DNA from: Congeria kusceri
Taxonomy: Eukaryota; Mollusca; Bivalvia; Myida; Dreissenidae
Assembly: GCA_027627225.1 (NCBI GenBank)
Contig: CM051024.1
Coordinates: forward strand, 47,713,547-47,777,546
Direction: 5' to 3'
DNA: 64,000 nucleotides
Shown: one piece after another, positions 9,650-22,730 of the stretch
How the letters are laid out: each line of letters starts with the position of its first letter
How positions within the stretch are numbered: position 1 is the first letter of the stretch
The notes under the pieces: model-generated
What the model saw: the letters and a program-made list of their open reading frames with translations, nothing else
The model's database searches: none
What the model was told of the DNA's origin: nothing
Made by a program: the position numbers and the translations under genes

Positions 9650-12600
9650 ATTAGATGTTTTACATCCGCTGCATTTAGGTAAGCGCGACTAGACGTTTTA
9701 CATCCGCTGCATTTAGGTAAGCGCGACTAGACGTTTTACATCCGCTGCATTTAGGTAAGCGCGACTAGATGTTTTACATGCGCTGTATTTAGGTAAGCGC
9801 GACTAGATGTTTTACATCCGCTGCATTTAGATAAGCGCGACTAGACGTTTTACATGCGCTGTATTTAGGTAAGCGCGACCAGATGTTTTACATCCGCTGC
9901 ATTTAGGTAAGCGCGACTAGATGTTTTACATCCGCTGTATTCAGGTAAGCGCGACTAGATGTTTTACATCCGCTGTATTCAGGTAAGCGCGACTAGACGT
10001 TTTACATCCGCTGCATTCAGGTAAGCGCGACTAGATGTTTTACATCCGCTGCATTTAGATAAGCGCGACTAGATGTTTTACATCCGCTGTATTCAGGTAA
10101 GCGCGACTTGATATTTTACATGCGCTGTATTCAGGTAAGCGCGACCAGACGTTTTACATCCGCTGCATTCAGGTAAGCGGGACTAGATGTTTTACATCCG
10201 CGGCATTCAGGTAAGCGCGTCTAGATGTTTTACATCCGCTGCATTCAGGTAAGCGCGACTAGATGTTTTACATCCGCTGCATTTAGGTAAGCGCGACCAG
10301 ATGTATTACATCCGCTGCATTCAGGTAAGCGCGACTAGATGTTTTACATCCGCTGCATTCAGGTAAGCGCGACTAGATGTTTTACATCCGCTGCATTTAG
10401 GTAAGCGCGACTAGACGTTTTACATCCGCTGTATTTAGGTAAGCGCGACTAGACGTTTTACATCCGCTGTATTCAGGTAAGCGCGACCAGACGTTTTACA
10501 TGCGCTGTATTTAGGTAAGCGCGACTAGACGTTTTACATCCGCTGTATTTAGGTAAGCGCGACTAGATGTTTTACATCCGCTGTATTTAGGTAAGCGCGA
10601 GTAGACGTTTTACATCCGCTGTATTCAGGTAAGCGCGACCAGACGTTTTACATGCGCTGTATTTAGGTAAGCGCGACTAGACGTTTTACATCCGCTGTAT
10701 TTAGGCAAGCGCGACTAGACGTTTTACATCCGCTGTATTTAGGTAAGCGCGACTAGACGTTTTACATCCGCTGTATTCAGGTAAGCGCGACCAGACGTTT
10801 TACATGCGCTGTATTTAGGTAAGCGCGACTAGACGTTTTACATCCGCTGTATTTAGGTAAGCGCGACTAGATGTTTTACATCCGCTGCATTTAGGTAAGC
10901 GCGACCAGACGTTTTACATCCGCTGCATTTAGGTAAGCGCGACTAGACGTTTTACATCCGCTGCATTTAGGTAAGCGCGACTAGATGTTTTACATGCGCT
11001 GTATTTAGGTAAGCGCGACTAGATGTTTTACATCCGCTGCATTTAGGTAAGCGCGACTAGACGTTTTACATGCGCTGAATTTAGGTAAGCGCGACTAGAT
11101 GTTTTACATCCGCTGCATTTAGGTAAGCGCGACTAGATGTTTACATCCGCTGTATTCAGGTAAGCGCGACTAGATGTTTTACATCCGCTATATTCAGGTA
11201 AGCGCGACCAGACGTTTTACATCCGCTGCATTCAGGTAAGCGCGACTAGATGTTTTACATCCGCTGCATTTAGGTAAGCGAGATTAGATGTTTTACATCC
11301 GCTGTATTTAGGTAAGCGCGACTAGATGTTTTACATCCGCTGCATTTAGGTAAGCGCGACTAAACGTTTTACATGCGCTGCATTCAGGTAAGCGCGACTA
11401 GATGTTTTACATGCGCTGTATTCAGGTAAGCGCGACTAGATGTTTTACTTCAGCTGTATTCAGGTAAGCGCGACTAGATGTTTTACATCCGCTGCATTTA
11501 GGTAAGCGCGACTAGATGTTTTAGATCCGCTGCATTTAGGTAAGCGCGACTAGACGTTTTACATGCGCTGTATTTAGGTAAGCGCGACTAGACGTTTTAC
11601 ATGCGCTGTATTTAGGTAAGCGCGACTAGACGTTTTACATGCGCTGCATTCAGGCAAGCGCGACTAGACCTTTTACATGCGCTGTATTTAGGTAAGCGCG
11701 ACTAGATGTTTTACATCCGCTGCATTTAGGTAAGCGCGACTAGACGTTTTACATGCGCTGCATTTAGGTAAGCGCGACTAGATGTTTTACATCCGCTGCA
11801 TTCAGGTAAGCGCGACTAGACGTTTTACATCCGCTGCATTTAGGTAAGCGCGACTAGATGTTTTACATCCGCTGCAATTAGGTAAGCGCGACCAGACGTT
11901 TTACATCCGCTGCATTTAGGTAAGCGCGACTAGATGTTTTACATCCGCTGCATTCAGGTAAGCGCGACTAGATGTTTTACATCCGCTGCATTAGGTAAGC
12001 GCGACTAGACGTTTTACATCCGCTGCATTTAGGTAAGCGCGACTAGACGTTTTACATCCGCTGCATTTAGGTAAGCGCGACTAGATGTTTTACATCCGCT
12101 GCATTCAGGTAAGCGCGACTAGACGTTTTACATCCGCTGTATTCAGGTAAGCGCGACTAGATGTTTTACATCCGCTGTATTCAGGTAAGCGCGACTAGAC
12201 GTTTTACATCCGCTGCATTTAGGTAAGCGCGACTAGACGTTTTACATCCGCTGTATTCAGGTAAGCGCGACTATATGTTTTACATCCGCTGCATTTAGGT
12301 AAGCGCGACTAGACGTTTTACATCCGCTGCATTTAGGTAAGCGCGACTAGATGTTTTACATCCGCTGTATTCAGGTAAGCGCGACTAGACGTTTTACATC
12401 CGTTGCATTTAGGTAAGCGCGATTAGACGTTTTACATCCGCTGTATTCAGGTAAGCGCGACTAGATGTTTTACATCCGCTGCATTTAGGTAAGCGCGACT
12501 AGACGTTTTATATCCGCTGCATTCAGGTAAGCGCGACCAGACGTTTTACATCCGCTGTATTTAGGTAAGCGCGACCAGATGTTTTACATCCGCTGCATTT

Positions 12601-15310
12601 AGGTAAGCGCGACTAGATGTTTTACATCCGCTGTATTCAGGTAAGCGCGACTAGATGTTTTACATCCGCTGTATTCAGGAAAGCGCGACTAGATGTTTTA
12701 CATCCGCTGCATTTAGGTAAGCGCGACTAGGCGTTTTACATCCGCTGCATTTAGGTAAGCGCGACCAGACGTTTTACATCCGCTGTATTCAGGAAAGCGC
12801 GACTTGACGTTTTACATCCGCTGTATTTAGGTAAGCGCGACTAGATGTTTTACATCCGCTGTATTTAGGCAAGCGCGACTAGACGTTTTACATCCGCTGT
12901 ATTTAGGTAAGCGCGACCAGACGTTTTACATCCGCTGTATTCAGGTAAGCGCGACCAGACGTTTTACATGCGCTGTATTTAGGTAAGCGCGACTAGACGT
13001 TTTACATCCGCTGTATTTAGGTAAGCGCGACTAGATGTTTTACATGCGCTGTATTTAGGTAAGCGCGACCAGACGTTTTACATCCGCTGCATTTAGGTAA
13101 GCGCGACTAGACGTTTTACATCCGCTGTATTCAGGTAAGCGCGACTAGATGTTTTACATCCGCTGCATTTAGGTTAGCGCGACTAGACGTTTTACATCCG
13201 CTGTATTTAGGTAAGCGCGACTAGACGTTTTACATCCGCTGTATTTAGGTAAGCGCGACTAGACGTTTTACATCCGCTGCATTTAGGTAAGCGCGACTAG
13301 ACGTTTTACATCCGCTGCATTTAGGTAAGCGCGACTAGACGTTTTACATCCGCTGCATTTAGGTAAGCGCGACTAGATGTTTTACATGCGCTGTATTTAG
13401 GTAAGCGCGACTAGATGTTTTACATCCGCTGCATTTAGATAAGCGCGACTAGACGTTTTACATGCGCTGTATTTAGGTAAGCGCGACTAGATGTTTTACA
13501 TCCGCTGCATTTAGGTAAGCGCGACTAGATGTTTTACATCCGCTGTATTCAGGTAAGCGCCACTAGATGTTTTACATCCGCTGCATTCAGGTAAGCGCGA
13601 CCAGACGTTTTACATCCGCTGCATTCAGGTAAGCGCGACTAGATGTTTTACATCCGCTGCATTTAGGTAAGCGCGACTAGATGTTTTACATCCGCTGTAT
13701 TCAGGTAAGCGCGACTAGATGTTTTACATGCGCTGTATTCAGGTAAACGCGACCAGACGTTTTACATCCGCTGCATTCAGGTAAGCGCGACTAGATGTTT
13801 TACATCCGCTGCATTCAGGTAAGCGCGTCTAGATGTTTTACATCCGCTGCATTCAGGTAAGCGCGACTAGATGTTTTACATCCGCTGCATTTAGGTAAGC
13901 GCGACTAGAAGTTTTACATCCGCTGCATTCAGGTAAGCGCGACTAGATGTTTTACATCCGCTGCATTCAGGTTAGCGCGACTAGATGTTTTACATCCGCT
14001 GCATTTAGGTAAGCGCGACTAGTCGTTTTACATCCGCTGTATTTAGGTAAGCGCGACTAGACGTTTTACATCCGCTGTATTCAGGTAAGCGCGACCAGAC
14101 GTTTTACATGCGCTGTATTTATGTAAGCGCGACTAGACGTTTTACATCCGCTGTATTTAGGTAAGCGCGACTAGATGTTTTACATCCGCTGTATTTAGGT
14201 AAGCGCGAGTAGACGTTTTACATCCGCTGTATTCAGGTAAGCGCGACCAGACGTTTTACATGCGCTGTATTTAGGTAAGCGCGACTAGACGTTTTACATC
14301 CGCTGTATTTAGGCAAGCGCGACTAGACGTTTTACATCCGCTGTATTTAGGTAAGCGCGACCAGACGTTTTACATCCGCTGTATTCAGGTAAGCGCGACC
14401 AGACGTTTTACATGCGCTGTATTTAGGTAAGCGCGACTAGACGTTTTACATCCGCTGTATTTAGGTAAGCGCGACTAGATGTTTTACATCCGCTGCATTT
14501 AGGTAAGCGCGACTAGACGTTTTACATCCGCTGCATTTAGGTAAGCGCGACTAGACGTTTTACATCCGCTGCATTTAGGTAAGCGCGACTAGATGTTTTA
14601 CATGCGCTGTATTTAGGAAAGCGCGACTAGATGTTTTACATCCGCTGCATTTAGGTAAGCGCGACTAGAAGTTTTACATGCGCTGTATTTAGGTAAGCGC
14701 GACTAGATGTTTTACATCCGCTGCATTTAGGTAAGCGAGACTAGATGTTTACATCCGCTGTATTCAGGTAAGCGCGACTAGATATTTTACATCCGCTATA
14801 TTCAGGTAAGCGCGACCAGACGTTTTACATCCGCTGCATTCAGGTAAGCGCGACTAGATGTTTTACATCCGCTGCATTTAGGTAAGCGAGATTAGATGTT
14901 TTACATCCGCTGTATTTAGGTAAGCGCGACTAGATGTTTTACATCCGCTGCATTTAGGTAGGCGCAACTAAACGTTTTACATCCGCTGCATTCAGGTAAG
15001 CGCGACTAGATGTTTTACATGCGCTGTATTCAGGCAAGCGCGACTAGATGTTTTACTTCAGCTGTATTCAGGTAAGCGCGACTAGATGTTTTACATCCGC
15101 TGCATTTAGGTAAGCGCGACTAGATGTTTTACATCCGCTGCATTTAGGTAAGCGCGACTAGACGTTTTACATGCGCTGTATTTAGGTAAGCGCGACTAGA
15201 CGTTTTACATGCGCTGTATTTAGGTAAGCGCGACTAGACGTTTTACATGCGCTGCATTCAGGCAAGCGCGACTAGATCTTTTACATGCGCTGTATTTAGG
15301 TAAGCGCGAC
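9650..15310 (+). repeat. Two copies of a ~2.05-kb satellite block, 3608 bp apart
   Basis: About 9650-11700 and 13260-15310 carry the same barcode at an offset of 3608 bp (95 units less two bases): GCATTTAGATAAG at 9823 and 13431, GCGAGTAGACG (GAG at 10599 and 14207), GCGAGATTAG near 11279 and 14886, and TTTACTTCAG at 11444 and 15052. A further related block lies near 24.8-26.7 kb (GCATTTAGAT at 24826, GAGTAG at 25602, TTTACTTCAG at 26448). Between the first two copies (11.7-13.26 kb) the order differs, so this is not a simple tandem pair. Confidence 0.8.
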
Positions 15311-15539
15311 TAGACATTTTACATCCGCTGCATTCAGGTAAGCGCGACTAGATGTTTTACATCCGCTGCATTTAGGTAAGCGCGACTAGACGTTTTACAT
15401 CCGCTGTATTTAGGTAAGCGCGACTAGACGTTTTACATCCGCTGTATTCAGGTAAGCGCGACCAGACGTTTTACATGCGCTGTATTTAGGTAAGCGCGAC
15501 TAGACGTTTTACATCCGCTGTATTTATGTAAGCGCGACT

Positions 15540-18500
15540 AGATGTTTTACATCCGCTGTATTTAGGTAAGCGCGAGTAGACGTTTTACATCCGATGTATT
15601 CAGGTAAGCGCGACCAGACGTTTTACATGCGCTGTATTTAGGTAAGCGCGACTAGACGTTTTACATCCGCTGTATTTAGGCAAGCGCGACTAGACGTTTT
15701 ACATCCGCTGTATTCAGGTAAGCGCGACCAGACGTTTTACATGCGCTGTATTTAGGTAATCGCGACTAGACGTTTTACATCCGCTGTATTTAGGTAAGCG
15801 CGACTAGATGTTTTACATCCGCTACATTTAGGTAAGCGCGACTAGACGTTTTACATCCGCTGCATTTAGGTAAGCGCGACTAGACGTTTTACATCCGCTG
15901 CATTTAGGTAAGCGCGACTAGATGTTTTACATGCGCTGTATTTAGGTAAGCGCGACTAGATGTTTTACATCCGCTGCATTTAGGTAAGCGCGACTAGACG
16001 TTTTACATGCGCTGTATTTAGGTAAGCGCGACTAGATGTTTTACATCCGCTGCATTTATGTAAGCGCGACTAGATGTTTACATCCGCTGTATTCAGGTAA
16101 GCGCGACTAGATGTTTTACATCCGCTATATTCAGGTAAGCGCGACCAGACGTTTTACATCCGCTGCATTCAGGTAAGCGCGACTAGATGTTTTACATCCG
16201 CTGCATTTAGGTAAGCGAGATTAGATGTTTTACATCCGCTGTATTTAGGTAAGCGCTACTAGATGTTTTACATCCGCTGCATTTAGGTAAGCGCGACTAA
16301 ACGTTTTACATGCGCTGCATTCAGGTAAGCGCGACTAGATGTTTTACATGCGCTGTATTCAGGTAAGCGCGACTAGATGTTTTACTTCAGCTGTATTCAG
16401 GTAAGCGCGACTAGATGTTTTACATCCGCTGCATTTAGGTAAGCGCGACTAGATGTTTTACATCCGCTGCATTTAGGTAAGCGCGACTAGACGTTTTACA
16501 TGCGCTGTATTTAGGTAAGCGCGACTAGACGTTTTACATGCGCTGTACTTAGGTAAGCGCGACTAGACGTTTTACATGCGCTGCATTCAGGCAATCGCGA
16601 CTAGACCTTTTACATGCGCTGTATTTAGGTAAGCGCTACTAGACGTTTTACATCCGCTGTATTTAGGTAAGCGCGACTAGATGTTTTACATCCGCTGCAT
16701 TTAGGTAAGCGCGACTAGACGTTTTACATGCGCTGCATTTAGGTAAGCGCGACTAGATGTTTTACATCCGCTGCATTCAGGTAAGCGCGACTAGACGTTT
16801 TACATGCGCTGCATTTAGTTAAGCGCGACTAGATGTTTTACATCCGCTGCAATTAGGTAAGCGCGACCAGACGTTTTACATCCGCTGCATTTAGGTAAGC
16901 GCGACTAGATGTTTTACATCCGCTGCATTCAGGTAAGCGCGACTAGACGTTTTACATCCGCTGCATTAGGTAAGCGCGACTAGACGTTTTACATCCGCTG
17001 CATTTAGGTAAGCGCGACTAGACGTTTTACATCCGCTGCATTTAGGTAAGCGCGACTAGATGTTTTACATCCGCTGCATTCAGGTAAGCGCGACTAGACG
17101 TTTTACATCCGCTGTATTCAGGTAAGCGCGACTAGATGTTTTACATCCGCTGTATTCAGGTAAGCGCGACTAGACGTTTTACATCCGCTGCATTTAGGTA
17201 AGCGCGACTAGACGTTTTACATCCGCTGTATTCAGGTAAGCGCGACTATATGTTTTACATCCGCTGCATTTAGGTAAGCGCGGCTAGACGTTTTACATCC
17301 GCTGCATTTAGGTAAGAGCGACTAGATGTTTTACATCCGCTGTATTCAGGTAAGCGCGACTAGACGTTTTACATCCGCTGTATTCAGGTAAGCGCGACTA
17401 GATGTTTTACATCCGCTGCATTTAGGTAAGCGCGACTAGACGTTTTATATCCGCTGCATTTAGGTAAGCGCGACTAGACGTTTTACATCCGCTGCATTTA
17501 GGTAAGCGCGACTAGATGTTTTACATCCGCTGTATTTAGGTAAGCGCGACTAGATGTTTTACATCCGCTGCATTTAGGTAAGCGCGACTGGACGTTTTAC
17601 ATCCGCTGCATTTAGGTAAGCGCGACTAGACGTTTTACATCCGCTGCATTCAGGTAAGCGCGACCAGACGTTTTACATCCGCTGTATTTAGGTAAGCGCG
17701 ACCAGATGTTTTATATCCGCTGCATTTAGGTAAGCGCGACTAGATGTTTTACATCCGCTGTATTCAGGTAAGCGCGACTGGATGTTTTACATCCGCTGTA
17801 TTCAGGAAAGCGCGACTAGATGTTTTACATCCGCTACATTTAGGTAAGCGCGACTATATGTTTTACATCCGCTGCATTTAGGTAAGCGCGACCAGACGTT
17901 TTACATCCGCTGTATTCAGGAAAGCGCGACTTGACGTTTTACATCCGCTGCATTTAGGTAAGCGCGACTAGATGTTTTACATGCGCTGTATTTATGTAAG
18001 CGCGACCAGACGTTTTACATCCGCTGCATTTAGGTAAGCGCGACTAGACATTTTACATCCGCTGTATTCAGGTAAGCGCGACTAGATGTTTTACATCCGC
18101 TGCATTTAGGTTAGCGCGACTAGACGTTTTACATCCGCTGTATTTAGGTAAGCGCGACTAGACGTTTTACATCCGCTGTAATTAGGTAAGCGCGACTAGA
18201 TGTTTTACATCCGCTGCATTTAGGTAAGCGCGACTAGACGTTTTACATCCGCTGCATTTAGGTAAGCGCGACTAGACGTTTTACATCCGCTGCATTTAGG
18301 TAAGCGCGACTAGATGTTTTACATGCGCTGTATTTAGGTAAGCGCGACTAGATGTTTTACATCCGCTGTATTTAGGTAAGCGCGAGTAGACGTTTTACAT
18401 CCGATGTATTCAGGTAAGCGCGACCAGACGTTTTACATGCGCTGTATTTAGGTAAGCGCGACTAGACGTTTTACATCCGCTGTATTTAGGCAAGCGCGAC

Positions 18501-21500
18501 TAGACGTTTTACATCCGCTGTATTCAGGTAAGCGCGTCCAGACGTTTTACATGCGCTGTATTTAGGTAATCGCGACTAGACGTTTTACATCCGCTGTATT
18601 TAGGTAAGCGCGACTAGATGTTTTACATCCGCTACATTTAGGTAAGCGCGACTAGACGTTTTACATCCGCTGCATTTAGGTAAGCGCGACTAGACGTTTT
18701 ACATCCGCTGCATTTAGGTAAGCGCGACTAGATGTTTTACATGCGCTGTATTTAGGTAAGCGCGACTAGATGTTTTACATCCGCTGCATTTAGGTAAGCG
18801 CGGCTAGACGTTTTACATCCGCTGCATTTAGGTAAGAGCGACTAGATGTTTTACATCCGCTGTATTCAGGTAAGCGCGACTAGACGTTTTACATCCGCTG
18901 CATTTAGGTAAGCGCGACTAGACGTTTTACATCCGCTGTATTCAGGTAAGCGCGACTAGATGTTTTACATCCGCTGCATTTAGGTAAGCGCGACTAGACG
19001 TTTTATATCCGCTGCATTTAGGTAAGCGCGACTAGACGTTTTACATCCGCTGCATTTAGGTAAGCGCGACTAGATGTTTTACATCCGCTGTATTTAGGTA
19101 AGCGCGACTAGATGTTTTACATCCGCTGCATTTAGGTAAGCGCGACTGGACGTTTTACATCCGCTGCATTTAGGTAAGCGCGACTAGACGTTTTACATCC
19201 GCTGCATTCAGGTAAGCGCGACCAGACGTTTTACATCCGCTGTATTTAGGTAAGCGCGACCAGATGTTTTATATCCGCTGCATTTAGGTAAGCGCGACTA
19301 GATGTTTTACATCCGCTGTATTCAGGTAAGCGCGACTGGATGTTTTACATCCGCTGTATTCAGGAAAGCGCGACTAGATGTTTTACATCCGCTACATTTA
19401 GGTAAGCGCGACTATATGTTTTACATCCGCTGCATTTAGGTAAGCGCGACCAGACGTTTTACATCCGCTGTATTCAGGAAAGCGCGACTTGACGTTTTAC
19501 ATCCGCTGCATTTAGGTAAGCGCGACTAGATGTTTTACATGCGCTGTATTTATGTAAGCGCGACCAGACGTTTTACATCCGCTGCATTTAGGTAAGCGCG
19601 ACTAGACATTTTACATCCGCTGTATTCAGGTAAGCGCGACTAGATGTTTTACATCCGCTGCATTTAGGTTAGCGCGACTAGACGTTTTACATCCGCTGTA
19701 TTTAGGTAAGCGCGACTAGACGTTTTACATCCGCTGTAATTAGGTAAGCGCGACTAGATGTTTTACATCCGCTGCATTTAGGTAAGCGCGACTAGACGTT
19801 TTACATCCGCTGCATTTAGGTAAGCGCGACTAGACGTTTTACATCCGCTGCATTTAGGTAAGCGCGACTAGATGTTTTACATGCGCTGTATTTAGGTAAG
19901 CGCGACTAGATGTTTTACATCCGCTGTATTTAGGTAAGCGCGAGTAGACGTTTTACATCCGATGTATTCAGGTAAGCGCGACCAGACGTTTTACATGCGC
20001 TGTATTTAGGTAAGCGCGACTAGACGTTTTACATCCGCTGTATTTAGGCAAGCGCGACTAGACGTTTTACATCCGCTGTATTCAGGTAAGCGCGTCCAGA
20101 CGTTTTACATGCGCTGTATTTAGGTAATCGCGACTAGACGTTTTACATCCGCTGTATTTAGGTAAGCGCGACTAGATGTTTTACATCCGCTACATTTAGG
20201 TAAGCGCGACTAGACGTTTTACATCCGCTGCATTTAGGTAAGCGCGACTAGACGTTTTACATCCGCTGCATTTAGGTAAGCGCGACTAGATGTTTTACAT
20301 GCGCTGTATTTAGGTAAGCGCGACTAGATGTTTTACATCCGCTGCATTTAGGTAAGCGCGACTAGACGTTTTACATGCGCTGTATTTAGGTAAGCGCGAC
20401 TAGATGTTTTACATCCGCTGCATTTATGTAAGCGCGACTAGATGTTTACATCCGCTGTATTCAGATGAGCGCGACTAGATGTTTTACATCCGCTATATTC
20501 AGGTAAGCGCGACCAGACGTTTTACATCCGCTGCATTCAGGTAAGCGCGACTAGATGTTTTACATCCGCTGCATTTAGGTAAGCGAGATTAGATGTTTTA
20601 CATCCGCTGTATTTAGGTAAGCGCTACTAGATGTTTTACATCCGCTGCATTTAGGTAAGCGCGACTAAACGTTTTACATGCGCTGCATTCAGGTAAGCGC
20701 GACTAGATGTTTTACATGCGCTGTATTCAGGTAAGCGCGACTAGATGTTTTACTTCAGCTGTATTCAGGTAAGCGCGACTAGATGTTTTACATCCGCTGC
20801 ATTTAGGTAAGCGCGACTAGATGTTTTACATCCGCTGCATTTAGGTAAGCGCGACTAGACGTTTTACATGCGCTGTATTTAGGTAAGCGCGACTAGACGT
20901 TTTACATGCGCTGTACTTAGGTAAGCGCGACTAGACGTTTTACATGCGCTGCATTCAGGCAATCGCGACTAGACCTTTTACATGCGCTGTATTTAGGTAA
21001 GCGCTACTAGACGTTTTACATCCGCTGTATTTAGGTAAGCGCGACTAGATGTTTTACATCCGCTGCATTTAGGTAAGCGCGACTAGACGTTTTACATGCG
21101 CTGCATTTAGGTAAGCGCGACTAGATGTTTTACATCCGCTGCATTCAGGTAAGCGCGACTAGACGTTTTACATGCGCTGCATTTAGTTAAGCGCGACTAG
21201 ATGTTTTACATCCGCTGCAATTAGGTAAGCGCGACCAGACGTTTTACATCCGCTGCATTTAGGTAAGCGCGACTAGATGTTTTACATCCGCTGCATTCAG
21301 GTAAGCGCGACTAGACGTTTTACATCCGCTGCATTAGGTAAGCGCGACTAGACGTTTTACATCCGCTGCATTTAGGTAAGCGCGACTAGACGTTTTACAT
21401 CCGCTGCATTTAGGTAAGCGCGACTAGATGTTTTACATCCGCTGCATTCAGGTAAGCGCGACTAGACGTTTTACATCCGCTGTATTCAGGTAAGCGCGAC

Positions 21501-22730
21501 TAGATGTTTTACATCCGCTGTATTCAGGTAAGCGCGACTAGACGTTTTACATCCGCTGCATTTAGGTAAGCGCGACTAGACGTTTTACATCCGCTGTATT
21601 CAGGTAAGCGCGACTATATGTTTTACATCCGCTGCATTTAGGTAAGCGCGGCTAGACGTTTTACATCCGCTGCATTTAGGTAAGAGCGACTAGATGTTTT
21701 ACATCCGCTGTATTCAGGTAAGCGCGACTAGACGTTTTACATCCGCTGCATTTAGGTAAGCGCGACTAGACGTTTTACATCCGCTGTATTCAGGTAAGCG
21801 CGACTAGATGTTTTACATCCGCTGCATTTAGGTAAGCGCGACTAGACGTTTTATATCCGCTGCATTTAGGTAAGCGCGACTAGACGTTTTACATCCGCTG
21901 CATTTAGGTAAGCGCGACTAGATGTTTTACATCCGCTGTATTTAGGTAAGCGCGACTAGATGTTTTACATCCGCTGCATTTAGGTAAGCGCGACTGGACG
22001 TTTTACATCCGCTGCATTTAGGTAAGCGCGACTAGACGTTTTACATCCGCTGCATTCAGGTAAGCGCGACCAGACGTTTTACATCCGCTGTATTTAGGTA
22101 AGCGCGACCAGATGTTTTATATCCGCTGCATTTAGGTAAGCGCGACTAGATGTTTTACATCCGCTGTATTCAGGTAAGCGCGACTGGATGTTTTACATCC
22201 GCTGTATTCAGGAAAGCGCGACTAGATGTTTTACATCCGCTACATTTAGGTAAGCGCGACTATATGTTTTACATCCGCTGCATTTAGGTAAGCGCGACCA
22301 GACGTTTTACATCCGCTGTATTCAGGAAAGCGCGACTTGACGTTTTACATCCGCTGCATTTAGGTAAGCGCGACTAGATGTTTTACATGCGCTGTATTTA
22401 TGTAAGCGCGACCAGACGTTTTACATCCGCTGCATTTAGGTAAGCGCGACTAGACATTTTACATCCGCTGTATTCAGGTAAGCGCGACTAGATGTTTTAC
22501 ATCCGCTGCATTTAGGTTAGCGCGACTAGACGTTTTACATCCGCTGTATTTAGGTAAGCGCGACTAGACGTTTTACATCCGCTGTAATTAGGTAAGCGCG
22601 ACTAGATGTTTTACATCCGCTGCATTTAGGTAAGCGCGACTAGACGTTTTACATCCGCTGCATTTAGGTAAGCGCGACTAGACGTTTTACATCCGCTGCA
22701 TTTAGGTAAGCGCGACTAGATGTTTTACAT
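15540..22730 (+). repeat. 4368-bp segmental duplication within the satellite
   Basis: About 15540-18330 corresponds to about 19910-22730 at an offset of 4368 bp, rising to 4406 after a one-unit loss near 17.36 kb in the left copy. Shared rare marks: GAGTAGACG followed by CCGATGTATT (15574 and 19942), GGTAATCGCG, TTTACTTCAG (16381 and 20749), GTACTTAGG, GGCAATCGCGACTAGACC and CGGCTAGACG (17281 and 21649). Private changes are few, for example GCGTCCAGACG in the right copy and CAGATGAGC near 20464, so the copies are young. Confidence 0.8.
17280..20340 (+). repeat. 1520/1558-bp tandem duplication nested in the 4.4-kb duplication
   Basis: About 17280-18790 and 18800-20340 run in parallel. CGGCTAGACG is at 17281 and 18801 (offset 1520 = 40 units), while GCGAGTAGACG is at 18384 and 19942 (offset 1558 = 41 units). 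The 38-bp difference is one unit missing from the left copy near 17.36 kb. The rare CGGCTAG and GGTAAGAGCG pair sits at the start of both. Confidence 0.8.
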
